Origin: Streptomyces sp. D2-8
GTDB taxonomy: Bacteria > Actinomycetota > Actinomycetes > Streptomycetales > Streptomycetaceae
Reading direction: 5' to 3'
DNA: 64,000 bases
NCBI RefSeq assembly: GCF_023184515.1
Contig: NZ_JAAHBP010000023.1
Span: forward strand, 1 to 64,000
Shown: positions 26,501 through 33,213 of the stretch, piece by piece
How positions within the stretch are numbered: the first letter of the stretch is position 1
Layout: the number at the start of each line of letters is the position of its first letter
Position numbers and translations under genes: made by a program
Notes under the pieces: model-generated
The model's input: only the letters and a program-made list of their open reading frames with translations
The model's database searches: none
What the model was told of the DNA's origin: nothing

Positions 26501-27316
26501 AAGATCTTCAAGAGGGCCAAACGCTGGGCCTGGCGCAACAAGTGGGACATCGCGCTCACCGCGGCCGGCTTCATCCCCGGCCTCGGTGCCGCCGCCTGGG
26601 GCTACCGCGCCTACCGCGGCTACCGCGCCCTGCGAGCAGCCCGCACCATCGCCCGCAGCTGCCGCCGGAACTCCTTCCTGCCCGAGACGCCGGTCGTCAT
26701 GGCCGACGGCAGCACCAAGCCGATCAGCCAGGTGGAGGTCGGAGACCTGGTCCAGGCGGTGGACGAGATCACCGGTGAGACCACGATTTCCCCGGTCTCA
26801 GACGTGATCACTGGTCACGGCACCAAGGACCTCGTCACCTTGTCCGTGGATGCGGACGGCGACGGCACGTCGAAGAAGATCACCGCGACCGCCAACCACC
26901 CGTTCTTCGTCCAGGGCCGCGGATGGGTCGACGCGGTCCAGCTGAACCCGGGCTCACGCCTGTCCAGCCCCAGCGGGACCGCACCGAAGGTCACGGCCAC
27001 CAGCCGCACGCAGGTGGTCCGCACCGTCTTCAACCTGACCGTCGCCGGCACCCACACGTATTACGTGGTGGCCGACGGCCGGTCGGCGCTGGTCCACAAC
27101 TGCGCCCGCCGGATTCCCAAGAAGCGAGGCTGGAAGGACCTGCGGACGCCGACGAAGTTCAAGTCGAAGGCGCAGGCCATAGCAGCTGCTCGGCGCGATG
27201 CCCGAATGGGTGGTCGCTGCCGATACCGTGGAGTGTGCTCCTCAGGCAATCACGTCCACGTGGACTACTTCAACAGACGTGGGCAAATCTCGCACACCCG
27301 CCACTACAACTGGTGA
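20597..27316 (+). CDS. Secreted Rhs/YD-repeat polymorphic toxin with Hint autoprotease and C-terminal toxin
   Basis: A 2239-residue exported protein. Residues 1-43 form a signal peptide (SLTLALTVTLLDGATAAAVP). Residues 310-500 are a DNRLRE-type beta-sandwich (SNVFDTYVQQG, GWINADVTTLMQEWAS), 500-710 are Ig-like, and about 1070-1835 hold YD repeats (YDEAGRLTETW, YDALGRVAKTY, YDAAGRPETV). The Rhs core ends YNPATGRFLSVDP near 1935, then comes an amphipathic stretch and a Hint domain from Cys2022 (CRRNSFLPETPVVMADG) to His2167-Asn2168-Cys2169, which should cut itself and free the last 71 residues. These contain GRCRYRGVCSSGNHVHVDYF and HTRHYNW, rich in His and Asp; I cannot name the toxin family. 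Residue 64 is encoded by TTA, the rare bldA-dependent Leu codon. An A/T-rich leader (20440-20530) and a small hairpin (20551-20568) lie upstream. The immunity candidate follows after 54 bases. Confidence 0.93.
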   Translation: MATHSPTPEERGRLWSGESLRCIAGSLTLALTVTLLDGATAAAVPRSQAPSAPKKPAVTQAADLPSARVAARLSGKRVEALSERTETSTTWVNKDGSLTTEFAAGPVRFERDGKWVDVDVELRESGSGVEPVAHPEGLRLAGKKGTPATSLTAAREAKATDLVTLGEGGQQITLQWKGGLPKPKLDGTRAEYVDAVPGADVVVEATRTGFEQYVELRQRPTGDGYSYTLPLKAKGLKAKQLKDGSVQFTDRKNKKRAVMPAPVMWDATVDKRSGEHTRKARVGLKVVKTRGGVDLVVTPDAKFLADPDTKYPVTVDPSTSSLSNVFDTYVQQGETVDWSNDTELDFGNPGTKNADGTPRTAQSFISWNTSPVQDALVSSAKLSLWNFHSGNTDCKPYPWEAWSSGAASTSSRWTNRPTMTAKKATSTETRGNPGCSTQPDGWINADVTTLMQEWASAKATRGHMGIRASDESATAQWKRVNSANAASNPPKLVVNYNYRPRTGTKQEAGPPYFSYSGAYVVNTTTPTLRDTFVDADGDKVNGTFQIFDNATNTQVGDVIVSKYVPSGQVASVTVPSGVLTNGKTYKFRTSPYDGSHYNNGWSAWKTFTVDTTAPSAPTSVTSTDYPTPQWVKGAGQAGTFTVTPKGSDHNWLEWSLDGMTWTKVATGGSTAAKAIGITPPKDGTHTLQVRQVDKGDNKSEAVDYTFHAGPGGFVRPDEGERTARRLPLVAEADGSKYDKVSFSWRRSEADPWVRIPAGDVTSSGTALTAWPVALTAGRNDQLVWDATTTVDPDGTVQIKADFTGPDNASGSTQPLSVVVDRNASGAATDEIGPGSLNLLTGDYSLSATDTSHFDLSVTRTASSRRPDAGGQQTGQVAIFGKEWVSGTAAEATDSDYSHLRRISDTAVAVVDLEGEEISFTANAAKTGWIPEPGSEELTLKGSVSSTFTLSDTEGTVTEFTKPDPAATTWQVSSALMDGLAQTSTTVVSETVNVVGKTLARPKRVIAPTSAVSAATCTATPATKGCRALEFVYASTTTANASTLGDFTGQVKEIRLWSTDPGAASATSKVVQTYRYDEAGRLTETWNPLISPALKTQYVYDTAGRVTQVTPPGQLPWTFTYGKAGSGSAAGDGMLLKATRPALRQGTLDVVEGTAATSVVYDVPLTGGTAPHKMGAADVKAWGQSDAPTDATAVFPADAVPASNAGSGLSATSYTRADVTYMGVSGRAVNAATPGGHITTTEYDRFGNTVRELTAANRAVALGTTAADRAMQAELGIASLASSERADLLTTKSVYNDNGTRELEEFGPLRRVDLTADLKSGTTTLVAADSPVTARSWTVNEYDAGRPTDGTAKVKDQVTKVTTGAQVREHPGVHGETRVVQTAYDWAKGLPVKSVQDPGGLAITTTTEYDALGRVAKTYNTGSTGADAGTVVTTYWSATGTGTCAGRPEWADLVCSTGPGGAITGGGSNPGQLPTTSTQYDWWGNATVGTDTAGGVTRTTTTSYDAAGRPETVKVTGGTGQAVPETTTAYDPATGQEIRTTSPTGGTITQVYDKLGRAASYTDADGGRTTTEYDALDRPVKVSDTAPSTVTFTYDHTAEPRGMATRATDSVAGVFQATYDADGSVATEKLPGGYTLTQTEDTTGAPVDRTYTRDSDGTVVMSDAVTESVQGQTTSHAGWSDQTYRYDAAGRLTQVDDTVETVCTRRTYGFDKHANRTSLTTAAAAPGLDCPTSGGTSKTSTFDSADRITDAGYVYDAFGRTSALPGGVKVGYYTNDLAHQQTSGTKRQTWTLDAALRFRAWTVETNSGGTWSPTENKLNHYDGDNDNPRWIVENTATGALTRNVDSLSGNLGAVTSATGDTVLQFTDIHGDVALQLPLNAGEAPVVLDTDEYGNPRDRQQAVRYGWLGGKQRSSETVAGYTLMGVRQYNPATGRFLSVDPQHGGNANAYEYCSADPVNCFDLDGKWGWRKIFKRAKRWAWRNKWDIALTAAGFIPGLGAAAWGYRAYRGYRALRAARTIARSCRRNSFLPETPVVMADGSTKPISQVEVGDLVQAVDEITGETTISPVSDVITGHGTKDLVTLSVDADGDGTSKKITATANHPFFVQGRGWVDAVQLNPGSRLSSPSGTAPKVTATSRTQVVRTVFNLTVAGTHTYYVVADGRSALVHNCARRIPKKRGWKDLRTPTKFKSKAQAIAAARRDARMGGRCRYRGVCSSGNHVHVDYFNRRGQISHTRHYNW

Positions 27317-27370
27317 CGGGACGACACGGCCAGAGATCGGCCGGAGAACCAAGGAATCGGTATCGAGCAC

Positions 27371-27901
27371 ATGAGTATCCCTGCCGCGCTGAACGAGCTC
27401 GTGGCTGCCTTGAAGGAACATGCCGAGGTGATGTCCGGACAGGACGTCGCGCCAAGGAGGGCTGTCGAGGTCAATGAACGGGTACGTGTCGCTGCGGCGC
27501 GCTACTCCGACGCGACCTTCGAATCATCGGGTTGGGGGAGTCCGTTCTCCGATCTGTTCGAGGACGAGGAACTGGCCGAGGACACGGAAGAGAACAAGTC
27601 CGATGACGGCTCAATACCCGCAGACGCCGAGCGCATCAGCATCACAGGCCGCTGGGACTTCGTCGTGACGGACCAGGAGGCATGGTTTGCGCACGTAGTC
27701 CAAGAACTGGACGATCTCGGTGCCGGCGACTGCGTCGTGGAACTGAACAGCGCTGCTCAGGCGATGCATGAGCTTCTCTCTCACGATGAGCCCTTCAGCG
27801 GCTACACACGCCATGGCCTCGCCGACGGCGGTCAGGAGTGGGTGATCGAGCAGATCCCGAAGACACTGTCCGAAACGTCGGATGAGGAGCATCGAGCCTG
27901 A
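27371..27901 (+). CDS. Putative immunity protein for the Rhs toxin
   Basis: A 176-residue soluble acidic protein starting MSIPAALNELVAALKEHAEV, with the acidic linker FSDLFEDEELAEDTEENKSD near residue 58 and a second half including ITGRWDFVVTDQEAWFAHVV. No signal peptide or membrane span, as expected for a cytoplasmic antitoxin. It lies 54 bases after the toxin on the same strand and is followed by a strong terminator. A related but decayed gene lies at 28566. The acidic character would suit binding the very basic toxin tip. No immunity family was recognised, so the role is inferred from position. Confidence 0.65.
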   Translation: MSIPAALNELVAALKEHAEVMSGQDVAPRRAVEVNERVRVAAARYSDATFESSGWGSPFSDLFEDEELAEDTEENKSDDGSIPADAERISITGRWDFVVTDQEAWFAHVVQELDDLGAGDCVVELNSAAQAMHELLSHDEPFSGYTRHGLADGGQEWVIEQIPKTLSETSDEEHRA

Positions 27902-27964
27902 ATCGCGTCAGACGTCGACACCGTTGAAGCACGAAGGTCTTGACGTAAGAAGCGGACGATGAAC

Positions 27965-27998
27965 GTCGGGGCGGCCAGGAGGTCTTGGCCGCCCCGAC
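27965..27998 (+). terminator. Hairpin after the toxin-immunity pair
   Basis: 27965-27977 (GTCGGGGCGGCCA) is the exact reverse complement of 27986-27998, a 13-bp G/C-rich stem with an 8-base loop, 64 bases past the immunity stop codon. It probably ends the toxin-immunity transcript. Confidence 0.75.
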
Positions 27999-28174
27999 CC
28001 ATGCCGCGGACAGTGCCCGGTTGACGGTTCGCCGCGCTGGGGTGAGGCCACGGCCCGGCGGGCGTGTGCCGGGAGTTGTCACCCTTGGGCCGGGGAGTGC
28101 GGGCCGCAGTGAGGACGTGGGGGCACGGCCAGGAATGTGTCGAGCAACACAGCAGATGCCGGGCAGGATCGGCC

Positions 28175-28561
28175 ATGACTCCAAGGTTGCACCTGGCGGC
28201 CGAGCAGGCGCAGAAGGCGGTGCGGCTGTGCTGCGGCCGCTTCGTCACGGGCTGGAGTGGATATGAGTGGAATGAGCGCCAAGACTCGATCAAGGACCTC
28301 GTAGTTGCTTACGCAGTCCTGGCCGACGCGAGCAACGTTTGTGATGCCGTCGACGAGGTGGTAGTGGCTGCAGACAGCTGGAAATCGGCCATCGAACTCA
28401 TACGAGTCTGCGGCTACCGGAAGATTCCCGTTCGGCCCGCCCGCAGCACCATCGGCGACGACGCAGTGGAAGCGGCGTTCGCGATGCCCGGCACAGTCTT
28501 CGGCAAGCGCTTCGGAAGCGAAGCACCGTGGGCCCTGGTCTCCCACGGCGAAAAGGGCTGA
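28175..28561 (+). CDS. Hypothetical protein in the immunity array
   Basis: A 128-residue frame starting MTPRLHLAAEQAQKAVRLCC, with a helical middle (SIKDLVVAYAVLADASNVCD, SWKSAIELIRVCGYRK) and the end GSEAPWALVSHGEKG. It sits four bases before the decayed immunity paralogue, as if co-translated. The DNA of its last 40 bases recurs, diverged, at about 28817-28856, so its 3' end belongs to a tandemly duplicated unit. It could be an orphan immunity gene of another specificity. No family recognised; the start is uncertain. Confidence 0.45.
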   Translation: MTPRLHLAAEQAQKAVRLCCGRFVTGWSGYEWNERQDSIKDLVVAYAVLADASNVCDAVDEVVVAADSWKSAIELIRVCGYRKIPVRPARSTIGDDAVEAAFAMPGTVFGKRFGSEAPWALVSHGEKG

Positions 28562-28565
28562 ATCC

Positions 28566-28862
28566 ATGACGGTAGACACCAACTTGGAGCAATTGATCGC
28601 CGCTCTGCGACAGCACGCCCGGTTGATGACCGGGCCGGGGTCGGCGGGAGAAGCGGGCATCGATGCCTTTGATGCGTTGCGGTCGGCAGCGGTCTCCTAC
28701 GGCAGATCTGTTACGGGAGACGACTGGCTGGGACAGCCCTTTCGACGAGCTGGAAGAAGTCGAGGGACTCGTTGTCGTCGGCGAAGCGGAGCAGCCTGCG
28801 GAATCCGACCGTTCGGATGAGCTGGGTCCCGGTCTCCCACCGCGGAAGAGGCTGAACCTGTA
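28566..28862 (+). pseudogene. Decayed paralogue of the immunity protein
   Basis: MTVDTNLEQLIAALRQHARL, MTGPGSAGEAGIDAFDALRS and AAVSYGRSVTGDDW align with the first 55 residues of the immunity candidate at 27371 (MSIPAALNELVAALKEHAEV and VRVAAARYSDATFESSGW). At about 28720-28735 the homologous text moves to another frame (GWDSPFDELEEVEGLVVVGE), which runs to a stop at 28862. One base is therefore gained or lost, and the C-terminal half present in the 176-residue protein is missing altogether. Confidence 0.7.
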
Positions 28863-28914
28863 ACGGATCACACCGCCTTCAAGCTGTTGACCGCCGCTCC
28901 GACAGCGACGGTCG
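28817..28914 (+). repeat. Second copy of a 294-bp-period tandem unit (third immunity start, degenerate)
   Basis: This stretch is homologous without gaps to 28523-28620, an offset of 294 bases. The ATG of the paralogue at 28566 corresponds to GTA at 28860, followed by a frame reading VTDHTAFKLLTAAPTATV in place of MTVDTNLEQLIAALRQHA. It is the start of a third, more degraded immunity-like copy. Confidence 0.6.
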
Positions 28915-29186
28915 CGGAACCGCCCGCATCGACAACCCGGTCGTCGCCACGGTCTCGAAGGCCGCCGTTATCTGTGCGGAGACCCTGAAGCCCAGCATTG
29001 TCGCCCTCCACCACCAAGCAGCGGCGGCTTGGATAGAGTGCGGGAGCGCTCCGACTGCCGGAGCTCAACCGCGCCGCAACAGAACGCGCCGAGCGCTGCA
29101 GCCTCACCCCACGGTGTGTCGCCGCGTTCGCAAGCCTTCCGCCGGCGCACGTATGCGGCCGGGGCCGCGATCCGAATGGGGTGGGA
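28863..29186. other. Intergenic stretch before the DUF1906 gene
   Basis: Apart from the degraded immunity copy at its left end, no gene, hairpin or promoter could be recognised. One frame is open (DNPVVATVSKAAVICAETLK) but matches nothing known to me. Confidence 0.4.
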
Positions 29187-30014
29187 ATGACCAAGCACAG
29201 GCTGTCCAGGAGAGGCCGTTACATCGCGTGGGCCACGACAGGCGTCGTCGTGGTCGCCGGTGCCGGGATCGCGGCGCAGACCTCCATGGCCGCCTCGAGC
29301 TGGCCGACGCAGAAGACGTACACGGGCCGGGCGTTCGACACCTGCACGGCGCCCTCCCTCGCCGCGATGAGGGCGTGGAAGACCGGCTTCTACGGCGCCG
29401 CCGCGGTCTACATCGGCGGCAAGAACCGCGGCTGCGCCCAGCCCAACCTCACCGCGTCCTGGGTGAAGTCGGTCAGCGCCACCGGCTGGAAGCTCATCCC
29501 GCTCTACGTCGGCGCCCAGCCGCCCTGCCAGACCAGCAGAAACCCGGAGAGGTTCACCGCCACCACGGCAGCCGCCGTCGGCAAGAGCAACGCCGAGGAC
29601 GCCGTCGCGAAGGCGTCCGCGCTCGGCATGAAGCCAGGCAGCCCCATCTACCTCAACATGGAGTCGTACGACATCACGAACAAGGCGTGCAACGACGCCG
29701 CGCTGACGTACGTGCGCTCCTTCACCAAGACCCTGCGAGCCAAGACCTACCGCGCCGGGCTCTACGGATTCAGCAGCTCCAGCGCCAAGGCCGTCGCCAC
29801 CGCCGGCGACCGGACCGACCTGCCCGGCAACCTCTGGTACGCGCTGTGGAACAACAAGAACACCACCACCGCTGACTGGCCCTGGGACCCCAAGCTCTAC
29901 ACCAACCACAGCCGCTCCCACCAGTACATGGTCAACAGCAAGGAGACCCGCGGCGGCCACACCATCACCGTCGACCGCAACGCCTGGGACGCCCCGGTGG
30001 CCATCACCGGATAG
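29187..30014 (+). CDS. Secreted DUF1906 (Rv2525c-like, glycoside hydrolase-like) protein
   Basis: A 275-residue exported protein. The basic start MTKHRLSRRGRYIAWATTGV leads into a hydrophobic core and likely cleavage near AAQTSMAAS; two Arg pairs leave Tat export possible. The mature domain starts YTGRAFDTCTAPSLAAMRAW and has the family features AAVYIGGKNRGCAQPNLTAS, GWKLIPLYVGAQPPC, GSPIYLNMESYD and YRAGLYGFSS, a TIM-barrel resembling GH25 lysozymes. Related Streptomyces proteins are found in cell-wall or development-linked loci. The ATG at 29187 was preferred to GTG at 29181. The gap after it (30015-30391) holds no supported gene. Confidence 0.85.
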   Translation: MTKHRLSRRGRYIAWATTGVVVVAGAGIAAQTSMAASSWPTQKTYTGRAFDTCTAPSLAAMRAWKTGFYGAAAVYIGGKNRGCAQPNLTASWVKSVSATGWKLIPLYVGAQPPCQTSRNPERFTATTAAAVGKSNAEDAVAKASALGMKPGSPIYLNMESYDITNKACNDAALTYVRSFTKTLRAKTYRAGLYGFSSSSAKAVATAGDRTDLPGNLWYALWNNKNTTTADWPWDPKLYTNHSRSHQYMVNSKETRGGHTITVDRNAWDAPVAITG

Positions 30015-30391
30015 AGGGCCGGATAGGCCGTGATACCCGGGCACCAAGGCGCCTGGGAGTCATCCTGCCTCGGCAAGTGCAAGGTGGCGAAGAAGGGCTT
30101 CCCGGCACAGACTATGTCCAAGAGTGCTGAGCCCTCCGGCCCGTTTTTCATGGACACCACCGTCAACACCGCTGCCGCCAAGCAGCGGGGAACCGGCCGC
30201 AGCGTCGCCACCCTGGACGTCCACCAACCGCAGTGAGCGGCGCCGTCAGAGCTGACGAAGCTTTCTACCGTGGTCCTCCGCTGTGACAATGCATTGCCCG
30301 GCGCTCCCCCGATAGGTCGGTTGCGTAAACGTGCAGGGTGCGCCGGTGATCAGCTACAGCCTGAACGGGCCATGGCCGGAGGTCGCCACGG

Positions 30392-30637
30392 GACGATCCG
30401 GTGCCGTGCCCGGTGTGCGGTCAGCCGACGGGGCGGGTGCATGGTTTCCCCGGGCGGGTGGTCGCGGACGTGCCGGTGGACGGACGGCGGGTCGTGGCGT
30501 CGGTGCGGGTCCGGCGCCTGGTCTGTCCGGTGCTCGGCTGCCCGCAGCAGACGTTTCGTGAGCAGGTTCCCGGCATCGTGGAGTGCTACCAGCGTCGCAC
30601 CAACTGCCCGGCCGACCAACTCGGTTGCGCAGTCTAG
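30392..30637 (+). pseudogene. ISL3-family transposase, N-terminal remnant
   Basis: The frame reads CPVCGQPTGRVHGFPGRVVA, DVPVDGRRVVASVRVRRLVC and PVLGCPQQTFREQVPGIVEC before drifting to a stop at 30637. The CxxC...C...C zinc-binding module and the VADVPVDGRRV/TFREQVPG wording are the N-terminus of ISL3 transposases. The DDE core and C-terminus are missing. It is the complementary half of the remnant at 19688-19858, but in an order (C-terminal half left, N-terminal half right, same strand) that a simple insertion into one element would not produce. Confidence 0.8.
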
Positions 30638-30689
30638 GAGTTAGCGGGCCGGGCGGGCGCCCGTCTCTCCCGCGCGATCTCCCGCTCGA

Positions 30690-31060
30690 CCGAACTTCAC
30701 ATGCTCATGACACTCCGGTCTGGACCGGCAGCAAGACCTGGGTCAAGGGCGAGTTCCACACGGTGACCGCGACCTCGAAGATCAAGTGGACGAAGGGGAC
30801 GGACCGCAGTGCCATCTCTCCCCTCTGGACCGTCAAGGGCGCGGCCAACGGAGCGACCACGGTGAACTCCGTCGACGTCGAGAAGCAGGAACTGGACGTC
30901 CGCTGCGACGTCGAGGTGGGACCACACCCGGCTGTGTCTTCAGCCGCTACAAGCCGACGTACGTCATGAACTCCAAGAAGTTCCCGGCGGCCGCCGCGCA
31001 CGCGTGGCTGATCCAGAACAAGCTCCCCGGCCACTACGGTCTGCGGGGCAACACCCCGCT
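30690..31060 (+). pseudogene. C-terminal fossil of a secreted NucA/NucB-like protein
   Basis: One frame reads TPVWTGSKTWVKGEFHTVTA and SPLWTVKGAANGATTVNSVD, then VEKQELDVRCDVEVG; after a one-base shift near 30915 another frame continues PGCVFSRYKPTYVMNSKKFP and AAAAHAWLIQNKLPGHYGLR. The block PGCVFxxYxPT, an aligned helix and a GTPLTR-like end are familiar from actinobacterial proteins with a C-terminal NucA/NucB-type nuclease domain. Its 5' part is missing and its 3' end is fused to the IS3 transposase fragment near 31060. Confidence 0.5.
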
Positions 31061-31637
31061 GACCAGGCCGGGGAAGCGGCCGGCTGCACCGGACTTCGTC
31101 AAGCGGGTCTTCACCGCCGAGGAACCCGACCTCGTATGGGCGGGTGACATGACGGAGATCGTCGCCGAGGCGGGCAAGCTGTACCTCGCCACGGTCATCG
31201 ACCTGTTCTCCTGGCGCCTGCTCGGCTACGCGATGGGCGCCCACCACGACGCGGACCTGGTCGTGGCCGCGCTGAACATGGCAGCAGCCACCCGCGGCGG
31301 TGACGTCCGTGGCGTGATCTTCCACTCGGACCGCGGGAGCGAGTACGGCTCACGGAAGTTCGTCCGCGCCTGCCGCCGGCTGGGAGTGACATGGTCCGTG
31401 GCCCGAGTCGGCTCGTGCTTCGACAACGCCGTGAGCGGGGCGTTCAACAGCGTCCCCAAGGTCGAATACATCCACCGTCACACATTCCGCACCCGCATCG
31501 AGGCCCGAATCAGGATCGCCACCTGGATCACCGACTTCTACAACACCCGCCGATTACGCAGCGTGTGTGGATTCAAGAGCCCGATCGACTACGAGAACGA
31601 GTACCGGGCCAGCCTCACCATGAGACTGGCTGCATAG
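31061..31637 (+). mobile_element. IS3-family transposase OrfB, truncated and probably inactive
   Basis: The rve integrase core is readable from FVKRVFTAEEPDLVWAGDMT through YLATVIDLFSWRLLGYAMGA, IFHSDRGSEYGSRKFVRACR and FYNTRRLRSVCGFKSPIDYE to the stop at 31637. The first two catalytic Asp residues (GDMT, HSDRGSEY) are present, but the Glu expected in the DNAxxESF block is Gly here (CFDNAVSGAFNSV). The N-terminal part of OrfB and all of OrfA are missing; the open frame starts inside the upstream nuclease fossil (30786). A TTA Leu codon lies near 31552. Confidence 0.85.
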
Positions 31638-32065
31638 GAAGGACTCCACAGTCCGAGGGGATTGGCAACGACGTCGGTCCCCGGGTCGCAGCTCTTGCCG
31701 CTGGCGACCTCTGATCGCGCTGCTTGCCTTCGTGTGCTGTTGTGCTCGGTCGGGATAAGTTCGGGGTGTTGAGTGAAGGGGATTGAGCATGTTCTGCGGT
31801 TCCTGATTGGTAGCGAGATGAGGGGCGGGAGGATGAGCGGGCGCTGTCCCGGGCCCGGGGTCTGACTCATGATTTCTCTGACCGAAGTGTCTCGATCACA
31901 CGGTGTCGGCCGTTGGCCGGGGATGGTGCGTTGCCGGTGCCGGGCCGGCGGGGTGTGTCCCGATAGGGGCCTGTCGACAGTTGTGGCGTCCTCACGATTC
32001 TGACCGTCTGACGCGGCCCGGTACCGCAACGCGACGTGGTATCGGACGGGAGGAGAGGAACGGGC
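31638..32065 (+). other. Non-coding left end of the IS110 element, possible bridge RNA region
   Basis: These 428 bases between the IS3 fragment and the IS110 transposase contain no convincing gene. From about 31880 to 32060 the sequence is rich in short inverted repeats (for example CGGCC-GTT-GGCCG). A segment ATAGGGGCCTGTCGACAG near 31970 recurs, diverged, just after the transposase stop as ATAGGGGCTGTCGTGACAG (33178-33196). IS110-group elements are known to encode a structured guide (bridge) RNA in the non-coding end upstream of the transposase; this is where it would be. The boundaries of the element are not resolved. Confidence 0.35.
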
Positions 32066-33181
32066 ATGTCCGGTTCGACCGTGCCCAGTACGTCGCCTGC
32101 TCCCAAGACCGGCCGCCGTCGCCCGGCAGGGGAGGTGGTTCTGGGAGTGGATACGCACCGGGATGCCCACGTAGCCTCGGTGCTCTCCGTGACAGGGGCA
32201 GTCCTTGCCACCGACGAGTTCCCGGCCACCGCGGCTGGCTACCGCGATCTGCTGAAGCGCGCCAGGAAGTGCGGAACCGTGATGCGGGCCGGAGTGGAGG
32301 GGACCGGCTCATACGGAGCGTCATTGTCCCGCTATCTGCTGGCCCAGGGCATAGACGTGTTCGACGTGAATCGAATGGACCGTGCGGATCGTCGTCGGCG
32401 CGGCAAGTCGGATCCGCTCGATGCCCAGAACGCGGCGCGATCCGTGTTGAGCGGGCGGGCCCGTGCCCGGGCCAAATCGGGCGACGGGCCGGTGCAGATC
32501 GGCAGGATGTACAAGCTCACGAAGGCGTCGGCTGTCAAAGCTCGCACGCAGGCCATCAACCAGTTCAAAGCCGTACTCGTCACTGCCGATCCCGTCTTGC
32601 GGGAGGAACTGGCCGGACTGGGCAATGCCGCACTCTTGCGTACCTGTGCGCGGTTCGCGGGCGCGAGCCGTTGCGAGGCGGCCAGCGAGGAGTCGGTGGT
32701 GCAGGCCACTAGGATCACGCTGGGCCTGCTGGCTCAACGGATCGGCCGGCTCTCCGAGGAGATCCGGGACGTTGAGGCTCGTCTGACCCGGCTCGTGGAA
32801 GGGCACGCCCCGCAGCTGCTCGACGTGGTGGGGATCGGTCCGGACACGGCGGTCGCTCTGCTGATCACGGTGGGGGACAACCCGGAGCGGCTGGACAGTG
32901 AGGCGTCGTTCGCCGCGCTGTGCGGTGTCAGCCCGGTCGAGCGTTCCTCGGGTCGGCGAAACTACCGTCGCCTCAACCGCGGCGGCGACCGGCAGGCCAA
33001 CGCCGCGCTCCATCGCATCGTGTTCACGCGCTTGCGGGTCGACCCGCGCACCCAGGACTACTGCGAGCGCCGGATCAAGGAGGGCAAGGCCCGGCGCGAA
33101 ATCGTCCGCTGCCTCAAACGCTATGCGGCCGGGGAGGTCTTCCACCTGCTAGGACAGCTACAGCCAGGACCCCGCTCATAG
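32066..33181 (+). mobile_element. IS110-family transposase, apparently intact
   Basis: A 371-residue transposase. The N-terminal DEDD (RuvC-like) domain has Asp in VVLGVDTHRDAHVAS, Glu in AGVEGTGSYG and two Asp in RRGKSDPLDAQNAARSVLSG; a coiled-coil linker follows, then the C-terminal domain LLDVVGIGPDTAVALLITVG, ALCGVSPVERSSGRRNYRRL with its catalytic Ser, and GGDRQANAALHRIVFTRLR. The start is ATG at 32066 with GAGAGG upstream. All landmarks are present, so it may be active. It ends 32 bases before the pcaL start codon, and a diverged relative stands in the same position beside the truncated pcaL copy at 17.6-17.99 kb. Confidence 0.92.
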
Positions 33182-33213
33182 GGGCTGTCGTGACAGATGA
33201 GAGGCTCAGACGG

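Noticed and set aside
30030..30236. Small plus-strand frame after the DUF1906 gene
   Set aside because: 40-68 residues without hydrophobic pattern, motif or ribosome site; not enough to call a gene.
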